Shown: positions 49,032 to 61,473, numbered from the stretch's first letter. The stretch: DNA of 64,000 nucleotides from an uncultured Schlesneria sp. (GCA_903904835.1 CAIVEI010000006.1:1-64000); one strand, 5' to 3'. Numbers and translations: made by a program. The notes: a model not told the origin generated them from the sequence alone.

Positions 49032-50630
49032 CTACTTCTGCAACGCTTCAATTGGCCATGAGTTGAGCTGTCCAGCAGAGTCACCGGAAACAACTAAGCT
49101 GCCATCGAAGGTCAGCACGGCTTGTAACGGCAAAATTCGAACTCCGGAAATTTGAGAATCATTGGCCTTACTCGAATCCGGACCGAAGGACTTCAGCAGA
49201 TTTCCATCACTCGCCCATAACCGTACAGTTCGATCACGACCGCAGGTCACAAGCTCGCCGCCAGGACCGAACGAAGCGTCAAGCACTCCGTTTGCAATCT
49301 TCCCGAAAACCCCTGCGGGGCGTCGAGGCGGATGGGCGTCGGCTTTTGAAAATGCAGGCCAGCCTTTGGCAACGTCCCACCAGACGATCAACCCATCTTC
49401 ACCGCTGCTTGCCAGTACCTGACTGTCGGAACGCCAGGAAAGTGATGTGATCGAAGCCTTGTGTTCCGAAAGCGGCAACACGACACCGCCACTGGCGGCG
49501 TCCCAGAGATGAATATTGCCAACTCGGTCTCCGGTGGCCAACAGCTTACCATCGGGACTGTACGCGATCGCCGTAATCCATTCTGTATGTTTTACGAGTG
49601 AGCGAACCAGCGAACCATTCTCCGTCGAATAGACTTTAACCACCCTGGACGAGCCACCAATAGCAATCTGTTGTTCGTCAGCAGATAAATCAGCAGCGAG
49701 GACAACATCGGTTTCGTTCCCTATCTCAGCAAGCCGCCTTCCGCTTTTGACGTCGAATAGAACAGCCACTCCGTTTTGAACCGGTCGCCCACCCGCAGCT
49801 AAAAGTACCGATCCCGACTGGTTGAATCGCAAAAGATGAGGTTCCCCTTCTGGAAACGGAACCGAACCAATCAGGTTTCGAGTCGACGGGTCCACAAAGT
49901 TGATGCGCTCATACGATGAGACAGCGATCAGTGGTGCACGCGGACTGGCCGCAAGTGCGATCACAGGGAACGGACGAATCAATCTGGCTGATTCGATCAA
50001 TGGTAAATTCTCGGGCATCGGAGGCGGGCCACCACTTTTTGCGACAGTCGTCGGTGTGAACCCCAGCTTTCGGGTCGCCACCGGGCTGCTGCCGGAACTC
50101 TGCCGAAGTCCGGTATCGATCCATGACTTGATCAGTGCGATCTGCTCTTTCGGCAGCGGATCGTTTTTGGGAGGCATTCGGGCTTCGGGATCTTCTTCCG
50201 TAATGGCCTTAAAAAGTCGACTGGAATTTGAACGACCCGCGACGACAACTTCGCCGCCACTTCCTCCCTTTCGAACCGATAAATAACTGGCAAGATTCAA
50301 CCCGGCTTCCTGTTTCGAGTCGCCATGACACTGCAAACAGTGTTTCTTGAAAATCACTGCGACGTGATCGTCGTAAGAGATCGGCGTCACCTCTTCGGCG
50401 TGAACAACCAAACAAAACGCCCAGATGATCGTGGATGTCATCATGCTCTGGTTAAAAATATTCCGCATGTATCGCGACCGCATTTTTCCGTAACATCGCT
50501 GTAAACTTCTGTTCGACTGCGCTCTTAACTTCGATGGCGGCCTAAAAAAACAACTGCGTATGGCGAGCAACGCATGTTTGGGAAAAACAGCAGATTGACA
50601 TTGAGCAAGTTGTAACATCGCAGTTTTCAT
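49032..50630 (-). CDS. PSCyt1 cytochrome domain + WD40 repeat protein
   Basis: '[29 protein letters not shown]'; '[28 protein letters not shown]', '[17 protein letters not shown]'. Confidence 0.9.
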   Translation of the reverse strand: MKTAMLQLAQCQSAVFPKHALLAIRSCFFRPPSKLRAQSNRSLQRCYGKMRSRYMRNIFNQSMMTSTIIWAFCLVVHAEEVTPISYDDHVAVIFKKHCLQCHGDSKQEAGLNLASYLSVRKGGSGGEVVVAGRSNSSRLFKAITEEDPEARMPPKNDPLPKEQIALIKSWIDTGLRQSSGSSPVATRKLGFTPTTVAKSGGPPPMPENLPLIESARLIRPFPVIALAASPRAPLIAVSSYERINFVDPSTRNLIGSVPFPEGEPHLLRFNQSGSVLLAAGGRPVQNGVAVLFDVKSGRRLAEIGNETDVVLAADLSADEQQIAIGGSSRVVKVYSTENGSLVRSLVKHTEWITAIAYSPDGKLLATGDRVGNIHLWDAASGGVVLPLSEHKASITSLSWRSDSQVLASSGEDGLIVWWDVAKGWPAFSKADAHPPRRPAGVFGKIANGVLDASFGPGGELVTCGRDRTVRLWASDGNLLKSFGPDSSKANDSQISGVRILPLQAVLTFDGSLVVSGDSAGQLNSWPIEALQK

Positions 50631-50641
50631 GATGAATGACG

Positions 50642-52912
50642 TCAGTGGTTGAACGCGAACTCAGTCGAATTGAGCAGACTCCAGAGAATGTCTTCGTACA
50701 CGGCAGGGTCTTTTAAAGAATCCCCAATCAGTGCTCGCATCGCTGCCGATTCATCGCTTTTTGGTTGCCGTCCGAGTGCTCTCACAAAGAGTTCTTCGAT
50801 GATCTCGTCCGGACCCGCCTTCGATTCAAGCAGTCGCTTCATCTCACCATTCGCACTCAGTCGATCTCGAACAGAGTCTCCAACCGCCATGTGCAACGTT
50901 TGTGAAAGGGTCGGCTCTCGCTTGGTTTCACACGCACAAACCGTTGCCCGACTGGAACGACCGAATGTCGCGAAGAACGAGTCACCAAAATGTGGCCCAT
51001 CTGTGTCGCCCGATTCGCGCGGATAATACTCGATGGCTCGGGTTCCGTCCGGAAAGCCATTAAACCGACGAGGCACACCCGTCACGGCCACAATGGAATC
51101 CAGTAGCACGTCGGCCCTTAAGCGACGCAAATGGGCGTGTGAGAACTGACGCGTGTCGCGAACATTTGATTCATTCGGCCTGGCGCTCAATTGATAAACT
51201 CGCGAATTACAGATGTCGCGAACAACGCTTTGAAGATCGAACTTCACGTCCACCAGTCGCTTGGACAAGGCTTCCAGCAGCGGGCCATTCACCGGGGGGT
51301 TGCTCGCACGTACGTCGTCGACCGGTTCAATGATTCCGCGCCCCAACAACTGAGCCCAGATACGGTTCGCGAGATTGCGACTGAACATCTCGTTTTCTGG
51401 TGCTGTGAGCCACAAAGCCAATGTTTTGCGAGGATCTCCGCCAGCCGGAACGGGCTCAACACTTCCCAGTGTCTTGGCTGGCATGGGCCGACCATCGACC
51501 AGATGTTTCGCTGGAGGTGCCGAGGTATCACAGAAGATGCGTCGTTCACGCGGTTCGATTCCTGGCTTTCGTTTCATCCCGGTGAAAAAGCTCACGAACC
51601 CATAGTAATCATCTTGAGTCCACCGATCGAATGGATGATTATGACACTCGGCACATTGGATCTGCACGCCAAGAAATGCCTGCGAAAAATCGGCGGCAAA
51701 CGCTTTGGGTTCGAATTGAGGCTTATGAACCAGCATCGTGTAAAGATTCACGGGTCCGTTCGATAAATTGCTTCCTGACGCATCGACCATCTCGGCGATA
51801 AACTCGTTGAGTGGTCGGCGAGACCGCATTTGCGTCCGAATCCACTGGTAGAAGGCGTCAGCCGCTTTAACGTCAGTTGCAACCGGTGCGTAGTTTCCCC
51901 CAATTACCCGAAGCTGTTCGGCCCACAGTGCCGTCCAGAAATCTGCGAACGCTTCGTTTTCGAGAAGCTGATCAATCTTGATTGCGCGCTTGTCGGAACG
52001 AGCATCCGCCATGAATTCACGATACTCATGCAGCGTCGGCGGTCGCGCAATAAGATCGAGTGTGACTCGCCTTAGAAAAGTCTCGTCATCACACAGGTCT
52101 GAGGGGACCACTCGTAACTTCTTCAGTCGGTCGAAGACCAATTCATCAATGAAATTGACGGCAACGGGATCTGGCCACTGAAACCTTGCTTCCGGCGGAA
52201 GCACGATGACCTCCGCTCCGACCGTGAAACGACTGAATCTCGCGAAAACGTTGGTGTCACCTGGCCCCACAGCGGTCACTCGACCATCGGCATCGATCCT
52301 GGCAACACTGTCATTGTTTGAGAAAAAACGAGCGAGCATGGTGACGTCTCGCGTCGAACCATCGCTGGCAACGGCTGTGACCGTCAATGCCTCGCTCGAT
52401 TCCGCTTTCTCAAACACCAGACCATTCCTGGAAAGGACGACTTCCACGGTATTCGGAATCTGGCCGATGTCATCAGGGGCACCCGCTTCAATCCACTGCA
52501 ACACGGTCTTGTAATAATCACTCTCCTTGCTGAAGAGTTTGCCGCCCGTATGCGGCACTGCTCCCGTGGCCTTCAGCAGTAACAGGCTCTGTTCAGGAAC
52601 GGCGACGTTGACACGGCGACCGATCATTTCGTTCACAACACGTTCGTAGTCACCTTTCGGGTCGTACCCAAACAGCGAAAGCATGAACCCATCTTTCCCT
52701 CGCGCCGACCCATGACACGTCCCTGCGTTGCATCCCGCGCGAAAGAAAATGGGCATGACGTCGCGACGAAAACTCGGTTCCGACGAACGGACGGTTAATG
52801 GAAGAAACAACGACACGAAAAGCGCGAACGTTCCGATCGTCAGGCGATTGATTGACATGATACGTATTGGCCCTGGCTTACTTATCTTCGAGTCGACATT
52901 CATGACAATCAC
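50642..52912 (-). CDS. DUF1549/DUF1553 protein with Big-like domain
   Basis: '[30 protein letters not shown]', '[25 protein letters not shown]', '[22 protein letters not shown]', '[25 protein letters not shown]'. Confidence 0.92.
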   Translation of the reverse strand: MIVMNVDSKISKPGPIRIMSINRLTIGTFALFVSLFLPLTVRSSEPSFRRDVMPIFFRAGCNAGTCHGSARGKDGFMLSLFGYDPKGDYERVVNEMIGRRVNVAVPEQSLLLLKATGAVPHTGGKLFSKESDYYKTVLQWIEAGAPDDIGQIPNTVEVVLSRNGLVFEKAESSEALTVTAVASDGSTRDVTMLARFFSNNDSVARIDADGRVTAVGPGDTNVFARFSRFTVGAEVIVLPPEARFQWPDPVAVNFIDELVFDRLKKLRVVPSDLCDDETFLRRVTLDLIARPPTLHEYREFMADARSDKRAIKIDQLLENEAFADFWTALWAEQLRVIGGNYAPVATDVKAADAFYQWIRTQMRSRRPLNEFIAEMVDASGSNLSNGPVNLYTMLVHKPQFEPKAFAADFSQAFLGVQIQCAECHNHPFDRWTQDDYYGFVSFFTGMKRKPGIEPRERRIFCDTSAPPAKHLVDGRPMPAKTLGSVEPVPAGGDPRKTLALWLTAPENEMFSRNLANRIWAQLLGRGIIEPVDDVRASNPPVNGPLLEALSKRLVDVKFDLQSVVRDICNSRVYQLSARPNESNVRDTRQFSHAHLRRLRADVLLDSIVAVTGVPRRFNGFPDGTRAIEYYPRESGDTDGPHFGDSFFATFGRSSRATVCACETKREPTLSQTLHMAVGDSVRDRLSANGEMKRLLESKAGPDEIIEELFVRALGRQPKSDESAAMRALIGDSLKDPAVYEDILWSLLNSTEFAFNH

Positions 52913-52951
52913 CTATTCTGAAATCACACGAGCGATCTCACGACCAGTTCA

Positions 52952-55474
52952 TCACTTTAATCCTGGATCAATCCGTAACGTGCCGTTGCCGGTTCTTTGG
53001 CGAATCTCTTGCCCGCCTGCCTGAACGATCACTTCACAGGACATTCCACGGACGCTTCCTAACAGGGCTTCGTCTGTCGCTTTGATGTCGAAGGCAATTT
53101 CCCGGGACGTGTTTGTGAGAACCGGAAATGGTTCCACGACGGTGACTCCTTTTGGCAGTCCGAGCAACTTCACGCTGGCGGTCCCTTCAAAGGGACTCTT
53201 TTGCTGGACTGACCAGACATATTGCTTTTTCTCGCCTCGTCGGACACTTTCCGGCTGGCTTGCGAGCTCGACATAAGGTTCGGCAATCATCAGGTCGACG
53301 ATTTCAGACGAAACCCGAATGCGTCCTGTTCCGAGATAAGGATCGAGGTCGTCGCGAGTTGTACTGGCGGTGACGACCAATGGGCAGCGTCCCAGGGGCG
53401 CGTTTGCTTCGCCTGTGATTCGCAATAATCCTTCACTTTTGCCGGCGCGAATGGTGGTGGTTGGCTGCACGGAAACCCCTGGCGAGACCCAGTCACATTG
53501 AAATTCGACCGGCGCTTCAAATCCCTCTTGCCGGATGATGTGCACGGGAATCGCCAACTCACCACCTCGGACAAGTGCAACGGCGGGTGATTTAATCTCG
53601 ACAGAAAATGGAGCCGCATCGGTCACTGCCAGCACGAATCCATCGAGCCTTACTGTTCTCCATGCGTCACCACCGGAATGATTGATGAACGGGATGTTCT
53701 GCTGCGATCGGCTTTCAATTGGTCGCCCGGCATCGACCGATCTCGCCCCGAGCGTGATTAACGCGCTGCAGGGTTTCAAAGACGGGTCCGCGATGAACTG
53801 AACGGGCCAGATTGTTCGACCCGCCGGAACTCTTGGGGAGGCTAATGTCACTCCGTCCGGCAAACCATGGGCAAACAGTTCCAGTTCCCCGCGATACCGA
53901 CTCCCTTGTCCTTGCGGCAAGCTGACGTTGACGGTCCAGCGATTCCCTTGCGGGATCGCCAATCCACTTGTCCTGATACATTCTTCCCAGTCGAATGCAG
54001 TACTGGTCAGCAGCGTATGGACCGCATCTCGCGTTGGCTCAATTTCAATGCGATAGACAGCCGTGGGGCCACCCAAGCCGCTTCGATCCCCGATTTGAAT
54101 CAGGTAGTTTCCATCCGACTTGGGTTCCCAGATCACGGAGGGATCAAGGATCTCCTTCAATCCTCCGCCGCCACGAAATGACGTTCCAAAAATATCGTGA
54201 TCTGGCAACGGTGAGTCGTCGGCTTCAAGTTCAGGTTCATCTGGTTCCCCTGATGCCAGTAGCGGTCGAATCCGGAGCATGGCATCGATCGGTGAACCAA
54301 GCGAAGCGGCAAAAACCCGTATGCGCAGGCGATCACCTTTCTTCACCGAGATGTGATAGTCATCAACGTCATCGCGCTGGTCGATCCGACCATTCAGTGC
54401 GATTGGCAGTCGTGCCACGAGCGTCGTCGACGCTACGGTGTCCTCCATCACGTTCTCGTAGGGACTGGATCGGAGCATGACTGACGAAGGCGCATCACCA
54501 AAATACTCGAAATTGCCACCCTCGGCCGGGATCGCCAGTGTCTCAGAAATCTCACCAAGCGGGTCCCCAATCAGTTGAACCAACTGGTTTGTTCCAACCT
54601 GGCCACCCGATGGAAACGCCACCAGCGGCCGACGATTCGTACCGATATGGACGCAGTAATCTTTGTCATTTTGGACGAACGTCGATCGCCGAACTTCAAT
54701 GAACGCGAAACCATCTTTGAGTATCTTGACGGCCGCCATCGGGTCTTGAAGATGCAACGAATTATCGTCGTTAGCAGCGATGACGTGACTAGTATCATCC
54801 AGAATCCGCAGAGCCAGATCATATTCCGATCCGCCATAATGCGTATCGGCAATTCGAACGGAATCAACTTCCACGGACAAGCGCTGTCCTGCAACAACAG
54901 GAACGCGGTAGACATCGACATCGCCTCGACCACTCGGGCCCATCCGTCCGCGAACCGACACATTCGGAGTTACAGGCAGAGCCGTTTGTGGAGTGTCATT
55001 TGTGTTGTATCCCTGCTCATTTTCATCAATGACGGGAAACGGCGAGACATGGAATGTCCCCAGCGACGAAATCTCGGTTGCGGTACGAATGCGAAAGGGA
55101 TATTCACCCGGCGGACAATCGGCGGCAATCTCGAACTGGCATCGAACCTGTTCTTCCATCCGACCGCCGTGGACTAAGCCAATCGGCTGAGTAAGCTTTG
55201 GAAGGGTTTCGATCCGGACAGCTTTGATGCCAGGTCGATAAAAGATCACTTCCTGAGGGTCCTTCAGGCAGATCCCCCGAATCGTGACTTCGACCGTCGT
55301 ACCTCGTTGGCCAACCCGAGGGGTCGTCGATCCAATATGCAGCAGCATCGCTCCCGCGTGAACGGCTGTCGTGAATCCGATTGCCAACGCCAACACAATC
55401 AGGGAGACTACGCGCCGAGCAAGGATGCAACGTCGTGAGACAATCGTAATCATTTCAAAACTACTTTCCGTCAT
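52952..55474 (-). CDS. PPC (pre-peptidase C-terminal) domain exported protein
   Basis: 'RMGPSGRGDVDVYRVPVVAGQRLSVEVDSVRI', 'DVDDYHISVKKGDRLRIRVFAASLGSPIDAMLRI'. Confidence 0.8.
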   Translation of the reverse strand: MTESSFEMITIVSRRCILARRVVSLIVLALAIGFTTAVHAGAMLLHIGSTTPRVGQRGTTVEVTIRGICLKDPQEVIFYRPGIKAVRIETLPKLTQPIGLVHGGRMEEQVRCQFEIAADCPPGEYPFRIRTATEISSLGTFHVSPFPVIDENEQGYNTNDTPQTALPVTPNVSVRGRMGPSGRGDVDVYRVPVVAGQRLSVEVDSVRIADTHYGGSEYDLALRILDDTSHVIAANDDNSLHLQDPMAAVKILKDGFAFIEVRRSTFVQNDKDYCVHIGTNRRPLVAFPSGGQVGTNQLVQLIGDPLGEISETLAIPAEGGNFEYFGDAPSSVMLRSSPYENVMEDTVASTTLVARLPIALNGRIDQRDDVDDYHISVKKGDRLRIRVFAASLGSPIDAMLRIRPLLASGEPDEPELEADDSPLPDHDIFGTSFRGGGGLKEILDPSVIWEPKSDGNYLIQIGDRSGLGGPTAVYRIEIEPTRDAVHTLLTSTAFDWEECIRTSGLAIPQGNRWTVNVSLPQGQGSRYRGELELFAHGLPDGVTLASPRVPAGRTIWPVQFIADPSLKPCSALITLGARSVDAGRPIESRSQQNIPFINHSGGDAWRTVRLDGFVLAVTDAAPFSVEIKSPAVALVRGGELAIPVHIIRQEGFEAPVEFQCDWVSPGVSVQPTTTIRAGKSEGLLRITGEANAPLGRCPLVVTASTTRDDLDPYLGTGRIRVSSEIVDLMIAEPYVELASQPESVRRGEKKQYVWSVQQKSPFEGTASVKLLGLPKGVTVVEPFPVLTNTSREIAFDIKATDEALLGSVRGMSCEVIVQAGGQEIRQRTGNGTLRIDPGLK

Positions 55475-55618
55475 CCCAAATCGGGTTGATTCTGTGCCAC
55501 GGCATCGGAGTCTACTGAGACGCAGTCTCTTCTCGTACGTCGGTCAAAAAGCACTGCTTGACCGAAGACGGCCATGCAGTGGCACACAAGCCCTCGATTC
55601 ATTCCGTCATTCGAAAAA

Positions 55619-57055
55619 TCAAAGCAGTCCCGCCACAAGCTTTCCATCCTTGATGATTTCAATTGGCCGAGTGCCAAATGCCACCAGTTCCTTGTCCGCG
55701 TCGATCCCAAGCTGGTGATAAATTGTGAAGAGCAGGTCTTCGAGCGGTACAGCGTCGCGGGCCGGTTCGGCAGCCGTCGCATCGCTCGCCCCATAAATCA
55801 GACCACGTGCAAATCCACCTCCCGCAAGCAAGTTGGAATAGCAGCGAGCCCAGTGATCGCGACCACTGGTGGCGTTGACCTTCGGGGTCCGTCCGAATTC
55901 CGTCGTGACCCAGAATAAGGTGGTGTCGAGCATCCCGCGCTGTTCAAGATCGGTCACCATTCCAGCGATCGCATGGTCGAGAGCCGGCATCTGATCGAGA
56001 CAACTGCGCCGGGTATCCACGTGCGAATCCCATTCCCCGTAGGTAACTGTGACAAACCTCGTCCCGGCCTGAACCAGTCGGCGAGCCAGAATCAGTCGTT
56101 CGGCGAGGCCTTTGGGGTGGAATTTGTTATCGGGACCGCGAAGACCGACAACATCCCGACCGTAAAGCTGCATCGTCTCTTCCGTCTCACCGTTCAGCGT
56201 AAAGGCCGATTGAGCTTGCGACGAGGTCAGCAACGTGTAGGCGCGTTTGTAAAAGTCGTCCATTGTGTCGAGTGTTGATGGATCGGCTTCCAACTTACGG
56301 ATCTGCTTTTCGACAATATCGCGAGCACTGCGACGACGTTCAAACCGCTCAGAAGAGACACTTTCAGGAACGGAAAAGTCTCGCACTTTAAATCCGGCCT
56401 GACCGGGATCAGCATTCAGATCAAACGGCCCGAACGTACTGCTGAGAAATCCCGTGTTACCTGCAAAACTGTTGTTTTTCGGAATCGCAATATAGGGAGG
56501 CAAGTCACCTCGAATCCCCAGCTCGTGCGAAACAACCGCACCCATTTGAGGGTAATCAATGACGGCTGTTGGTGTGTAACCGGTGAAGAGGTGGTACGTC
56601 GCCTGCTGATGATCGGGAATTCGTCCGACCAGGCTGCGAATCACAGTGACTTTGTCGGCGATCGCTGCAGTCTTCGGAAAATTGTCGCTGAAGACGTCTC
56701 CCAATTTCGTCTTGGTAACTCCGAATGAGCCTCGATATTCGACCGGAGCTTCTGGCTTCGGATCGAACGACTCTTGCTGCGGCATCCCGCCACCCAGATG
56801 CAACTGAATGACACTCAAAGCCTTGCCTGGCAACTTTTCCCGTGAGCCAGCCGTCGCGGAAAACGCTTGAGTTTTGGAATCATCGGCGCGGGCTTCCAAT
56901 CGAAGCAAGTCACCTAGCGAGAGCCCCAGTCCTCCACAAACACCCGCCTGGATCGCCTGCCGCCTGGGTAGCATCGAGCGAAATCCGGCACAACCGCGCG
57001 GATTCGGATTGAATTGACGTTCTGTCGATTGGTGCATGGGATTTTTTCCTGGCAA
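55619..57055 (-). CDS. DUF1501 protein
   Basis: '[22 protein letters not shown]', '[47 protein letters not shown]'. Confidence 0.93.
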   Translation of the reverse strand: MPGKNPMHQSTERQFNPNPRGCAGFRSMLPRRQAIQAGVCGGLGLSLGDLLRLEARADDSKTQAFSATAGSREKLPGKALSVIQLHLGGGMPQQESFDPKPEAPVEYRGSFGVTKTKLGDVFSDNFPKTAAIADKVTVIRSLVGRIPDHQQATYHLFTGYTPTAVIDYPQMGAVVSHELGIRGDLPPYIAIPKNNSFAGNTGFLSSTFGPFDLNADPGQAGFKVRDFSVPESVSSERFERRRSARDIVEKQIRKLEADPSTLDTMDDFYKRAYTLLTSSQAQSAFTLNGETEETMQLYGRDVVGLRGPDNKFHPKGLAERLILARRLVQAGTRFVTVTYGEWDSHVDTRRSCLDQMPALDHAIAGMVTDLEQRGMLDTTLFWVTTEFGRTPKVNATSGRDHWARCYSNLLAGGGFARGLIYGASDATAAEPARDAVPLEDLLFTIYHQLGIDADKELVAFGTRPIEIIKDGKLVAGLL

Positions 57056-57470
57056 ATGGCAAGGGCCTCTTCACTTAGAGTACCCTGTGAATGATACTTT
57101 GTGCAGTCCTTTTGCCCCAAACACGGGCGTCATTCGTGATTTGATGTTTGGTTAATGTTGATGTCATATTTGCTTGATGTAGGGTGCGGTCGAGTCTTCG
57201 AGGCACACCACTCTTCTTTGCATCGAAAGCGTGATTCAACCCTCTGCGTTTCAACTTCCTATCACATGAATCACCGCTAACTTCGAATTCCGAACCGGCG
57301 ATTGTCCCAAAATGGGAACGGATTGTCCGGCGAAGTCTGGACTTGACCAACGGCGTCCGTCACTATGTCGTAAGATCCAGACGACTCGATTCTCCGCCGC
57401 CGCGGCGATATCTTGTGGTAGAATTGTGTTGAATGTGATCTTTTGGGCATGCGCGACTCAGGTGAACGAA

Positions 57471-58187
57471 ATGTCAGTGGTGCAAGAAATGATGTCCGAA
57501 TCCCTCAATCGACCAGAATTTGGCCCGGACGAATTCCAATATCGGCCCATGCCACCACTGGTTCCCGTAAGCATGGCGTTCGTCTGCTTGTCGATGTTGG
57601 CGGGCTTGTCGGACCTGCTGTTGATCGTGCCATTAGTCGGTATTGTGTTGGCATTTATCGCTTATTATCAGATCTCGAAATCGCAAGGAGAACTGAGTGG
57701 CGGGCCGATGGCTTTGTCGAGCCTTGTATTAATGCTGGCGATCTTCATCGCGTTTGCAGGTCTGCACTTACACAGCTATGCGACCGAAATTCCACCCGGT
57801 TTTCAGCGGGTCAATTTCAATAGTGACATTTCCCAGAAGGGTTTTCCTGTTCAAAATGGTCAAATGGGAGTCCATGCCGACGTCGCAAAGCTCGCTGAGA
57901 AGCCAATTTACCTCAAGGGTTATATGTTCCCTTTTCGGGAAACTCGGGATTTGAAGCAGTTTGTTCTCTGTAAAGACTCAGGAGATTGCTGCTTTGGTGG
58001 ACAGCCCAAACCAACCGATATGATTCTTATCCACATGAAAGGCGGAAAAACCGTCAATTACCATGAAAAGCAATTGGTCGGTGTCGCCGGAACATTACGC
58101 ATCGAGCCTACCTATGACGAGAGTGGTCTGATGCCGGTCTACCAACTGGATTGCACGTATTTCGCCCCTGCAAAAACCTGGTACTGA
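57471..58187 (+). CDS. membrane protein with C-terminal DUF3299-like domain
   Basis: TM-rich N-terminus then 'LKGYMFPFRETRDLKQFVLCKDSGDCCFGGQPKPTDMILIHM'. Confidence 0.7.
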   Translation: MSVVQEMMSESLNRPEFGPDEFQYRPMPPLVPVSMAFVCLSMLAGLSDLLLIVPLVGIVLAFIAYYQISKSQGELSGGPMALSSLVLMLAIFIAFAGLHLHSYATEIPPGFQRVNFNSDISQKGFPVQNGQMGVHADVAKLAEKPIYLKGYMFPFRETRDLKQFVLCKDSGDCCFGGQPKPTDMILIHMKGGKTVNYHEKQLVGVAGTLRIEPTYDESGLMPVYQLDCTYFAPAKTWY

Positions 58188-58196
58188 TGGTTTCCG

Positions 58197-59066
58197 TTGA
58201 CTAGCCGCTTCAAGGACGATCCGATGACACGTTTAAAACTCGAAAAACGACTCGCATCGTTCCTGGTGACCTCCTTCATCGCGGGTTCATTGGTTGGTTG
58301 TGGTGGGACAAATCTCACTGGTTACCGTCCGGCAAGTGAACACGACGCAACCGAAAGATCGGATAAGGCGAAACAAGCGGTCATCGTGACCGAATCGGAA
58401 TCGCAAACTGAGCCTCTCGAAGTCGAGTTGGCTGCTGACGAGCGCGTGGACGAGTTCGAACTGCTACCAGCATCGGCCCTGGTACCCGTGAACGTGGTCT
58501 CCAGCGTTCGTGCTTTGATGAGTATCCCCTCTGGCGATCAAAAGTCCGAAGTCGGTTTGCCTGCTTCCGGTCCACCGACAACCGAGCCATCCGCCGAACC
58601 GACGGTCGCCAAGCCTTCGAACCAGATCGAAATCCTGATCAAAGACAAGAAATTTCAAACCGAACCGAAGACCGGTGCCTTACGAGTTTCGTTTGATGAT
58701 CTGGATCTGCTGAAAGTCTGCAATATGGAACCGGTCGTCGAAAACGCGGTCGATTTCATGCCCGACTGGTTAAACGGATTAAACGGGAAGACGGTTCGCG
58801 TTCGCGGATTCATGTATCCGACCTACGAGACCGAAGGGATCGAAAGGTTTGTACTGGCCCGCGACAATCAGATTTGCTGCTTCGGTCGCGACCCCAAGGT
58901 TTACGATCTGATCCAGATTGACATGAAACCAGGAAAAACCACGAACTACATCCCGGCAACGCGTGCCTTCGACGTCGTCGGAACACTCAAGATCCAGATG
59001 CTGTCCCAGGACGGAAAGCCCTACGGGCTATACATCATCGATCAAGCCATCGTCATCGACCGCTGA
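58197..59066 (+). CDS. lipoprotein with DUF3299-like domain
   Basis: 'FIAGSLVGCGG' lipobox; 'VRGFMYPTYETEGIERFVLARDNQICCFGRDPKVYDLIQIDMKPGKT'. Confidence 0.75.
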   Translation: MTSRFKDDPMTRLKLEKRLASFLVTSFIAGSLVGCGGTNLTGYRPASEHDATERSDKAKQAVIVTESESQTEPLEVELAADERVDEFELLPASALVPVNVVSSVRALMSIPSGDQKSEVGLPASGPPTTEPSAEPTVAKPSNQIEILIKDKKFQTEPKTGALRVSFDDLDLLKVCNMEPVVENAVDFMPDWLNGLNGKTVRVRGFMYPTYETEGIERFVLARDNQICCFGRDPKVYDLIQIDMKPGKTTNYIPATRAFDVVGTLKIQMLSQDGKPYGLYIIDQAIVIDR

Positions 59067-59185
59067 AATTGCAGACCGCACCCGTAAGTCGTATAGGTCG
59101 CACAAGTCCGATTGGTCCCGTCCGCACATCGCAAAAAAGTTGGCAAATTTTGCCAACTTGATCATTTTCTTTAAGCCTGGATGAT

Positions 59186-59287
59186 GGGTGCCACGGTTTT
59201 ACCGTCTTCGGTAAGGCCGTGCTCTTCGGAGACGGCGTCGAACCAAGAAGACACGGTCTTGTCGAAGACTCCAAAACCGTGGTACCC
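59186..59287. repeat. inverted-repeat element
   Basis: GGGTGCCACGGTTTT (59186-59200)/AAAACCGTGGTACCC (59273-59287), 14/15 complementary; inner GTCTT-GTCG-AAGAC hairpin. Confidence 0.75.
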
Positions 59288-59481
59288 CGAGTTTCGACCG
59301 CAACGACACCCATCAGTGACAACATTTCTCGACCCCAGCCCCGCCTTCTGATGGGTTGCGGGCGAAGCCCGCGCTGGGTCCTTCGTGGTGCTTTTTCTGC
59401 CAATTACGGCCGACCAACGCCCAAGGTAACGTGGGTGTCCGCCGACTTGGCGTTCACTGAATTGGATCAGTCGATTCGATT

Positions 59482-59558
59482 TCTCACAGAGGCACTGAGA
59501 CACGGAGGAGTCGTCAATCTCGTTCTTTCCGCCTCCGCGTCTCCGTAGCTCTGTGAGA
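59482..59558. repeat. hairpin-type dispersed repeat (same style as 25165-25277)
   Basis: TCTCACAGAG...CTCTGTGAGA with 'ACACGGAGG'/'CCTCCGCGTCTCCG' inside. Confidence 0.65.
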
Positions 59559-59932
59559 GATCAATTCTTCGATTGAACGTGAGAGTTGACGCTTACTGAG
59601 ATGCTGATTGATTCATGTTTTATGGCCCATTTTTTCAATGTTGTATAAATCGAAGTCTCGTGTTTTTACCTGGTCCCTATTTCGCGTGTTTCGTGGTTAA
59701 AAATCCTGAATTGATTTCGTCGTTAGTACAGGCCGGGGGTGGAAGAGGAAAACGGATCGCGAAAGTTCGAAAACACGAAAAATACGGAGAGAGTTTGAAC
59801 AGAAACGTTGTTAGACTGAGTTCTAAGATACTGGATAAACTCGGTTTAGCGTTACTCCGTATTGCAGGTCTGTGACCTCTCATCGGCGGCTGGAAGCCTC
59901 CGCTACGGAGAGCGGAGTTTTACGTTTTCGAC

Positions 59933-61441
59933 TTGTTGCAGGTTTTTTTAAAAATGAGATCTGATCCTTTCAGACTGAGAGATCGACCGCTGGGACGTCG
60001 CGAGTTCCTGTTTGATGCTGCGTCTGGTCTGGGATCGCTTGCACTGGCTTCTTTGTTGGCTGGCGACGGACGGATTCTTGCGAGTGATGAACAGAAAGGC
60101 CCGATTCGGCCATCGATCCGGCCCGAGGCCCCACTCGCACAAAGGCCAGCTCATTTTACTCCTCGTGCCTCTCGCGTGCTGATGATTTTCTGTTCGGGGG
60201 CACTCAGTCATGTCGATAGTTTTGATTACAAACCGGAACTGATTAAGCGTGATGGTCAGCCGTTGCCGGGGGCCGATAAGCTTGTCACGTTTCAGGGAGA
60301 GCAGGGGAGTCTTGTTGCACCGCAATGGGCATTCAAACCTCGCGGCGAGTCGGGCAAGATGATTTCTGATCTTTTGCCGAATCTGGCCGAAATGGCCGAC
60401 GAGATGTGCTTCATCCATTCGATGACTGCCAAGAGTAACACTCATGGTCCTGCCGAGAATCAGATGAGTACCGGGTATACTCTGGACGGTTTCCCGAGTA
60501 TCGGTGCGTGGGTCAGTTATGCGCTGGGAAGTGAGTCGGCAGATCTCCCCAGCTTTGTGGCGATCCCCGACCCTCGCGGAGTTCCTCAAGCGGCCTCGAA
60601 CAACTGGAACAGTGCGTTCCTTCCGGCAGTGTTTCAGGGAACTCCGTTTAACGCGGACAAGCCGATCGCCAACCTTTCTCGTCCGCCGGAAATTTCGGAG
60701 GCGACGGAAGCGGCCACGTTGAGTTATCTCAAACGGATGAACGCTCGTCATCTGGAGCAGCATCAGGGGGACTCGAACCTGGCCGCTCGGATTGCCAGTT
60801 ATGAACTGGCTGGCCGGCTGCAGCTTCGGGCTGCGGAGGTTTCGGAATTGTCGAAGGAAAGTAAAGAGACACAGTCGTTATACGGGATGCTCGACGCCAG
60901 TCCGCTGAAGGCGGGGTTCGGACGGAATTGTCTGCTCGCACGTCGGTTACTCGAACGAGGCGTTCGGTTTGTGCAGCTTTTTAATGGTTCTTATGCGATG
61001 GGCGAAGGGGTCGGGAACTGGGACGGGCACAAGACTTTGAAGTCTCAGTATGAAGTTCATGCACCGATTCTCGATCAGCCTGCGGCTGCGCTGCTGAAGG
61101 ATCTGAAGCGGACGGGATTGCTGGAGGATACTCTGGTCGTGTGGGTGACGGAATTCGGTCGGATGCCGACATTCCAGAAGGGGGCCAGTGGCCGCGATCA
61201 TAATCCGAAAGGGTTCACCTGTTGGATGGCCGGGGCGGGGGTGAAGCGCGCCTTCAGTTACGGTGCGACAGATGATTTCGGGCACACGGCGGTGAGTCAA
61301 CCGACGACGATCTATGACCTGCATGCGACGATCCTGCATCTGTTGGGGCTGGATCACGAACGGCTGTCGGTCTACCACAACGGGATTGAACGTCGGCTGA
61401 CCGACGTTCACGGGCATGTTCTACGCGATATATTGACGTAA
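59933..61441 (+). CDS. DUF1501 protein
   Basis: '[26 protein letters not shown]', '[49 protein letters not shown]'. Confidence 0.93.
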   Translation: MLQVFLKMRSDPFRLRDRPLGRREFLFDAASGLGSLALASLLAGDGRILASDEQKGPIRPSIRPEAPLAQRPAHFTPRASRVLMIFCSGALSHVDSFDYKPELIKRDGQPLPGADKLVTFQGEQGSLVAPQWAFKPRGESGKMISDLLPNLAEMADEMCFIHSMTAKSNTHGPAENQMSTGYTLDGFPSIGAWVSYALGSESADLPSFVAIPDPRGVPQAASNNWNSAFLPAVFQGTPFNADKPIANLSRPPEISEATEAATLSYLKRMNARHLEQHQGDSNLAARIASYELAGRLQLRAAEVSELSKESKETQSLYGMLDASPLKAGFGRNCLLARRLLERGVRFVQLFNGSYAMGEGVGNWDGHKTLKSQYEVHAPILDQPAAALLKDLKRTGLLEDTLVVWVTEFGRMPTFQKGASGRDHNPKGFTCWMAGAGVKRAFSYGATDDFGHTAVSQPTTIYDLHATILHLLGLDHERLSVYHNGIERRLTDVHGHVLRDILT

Positions 61442-61473
61442 GAGAGAATTTGGGCGTGGTCGTTAGACAAGAT

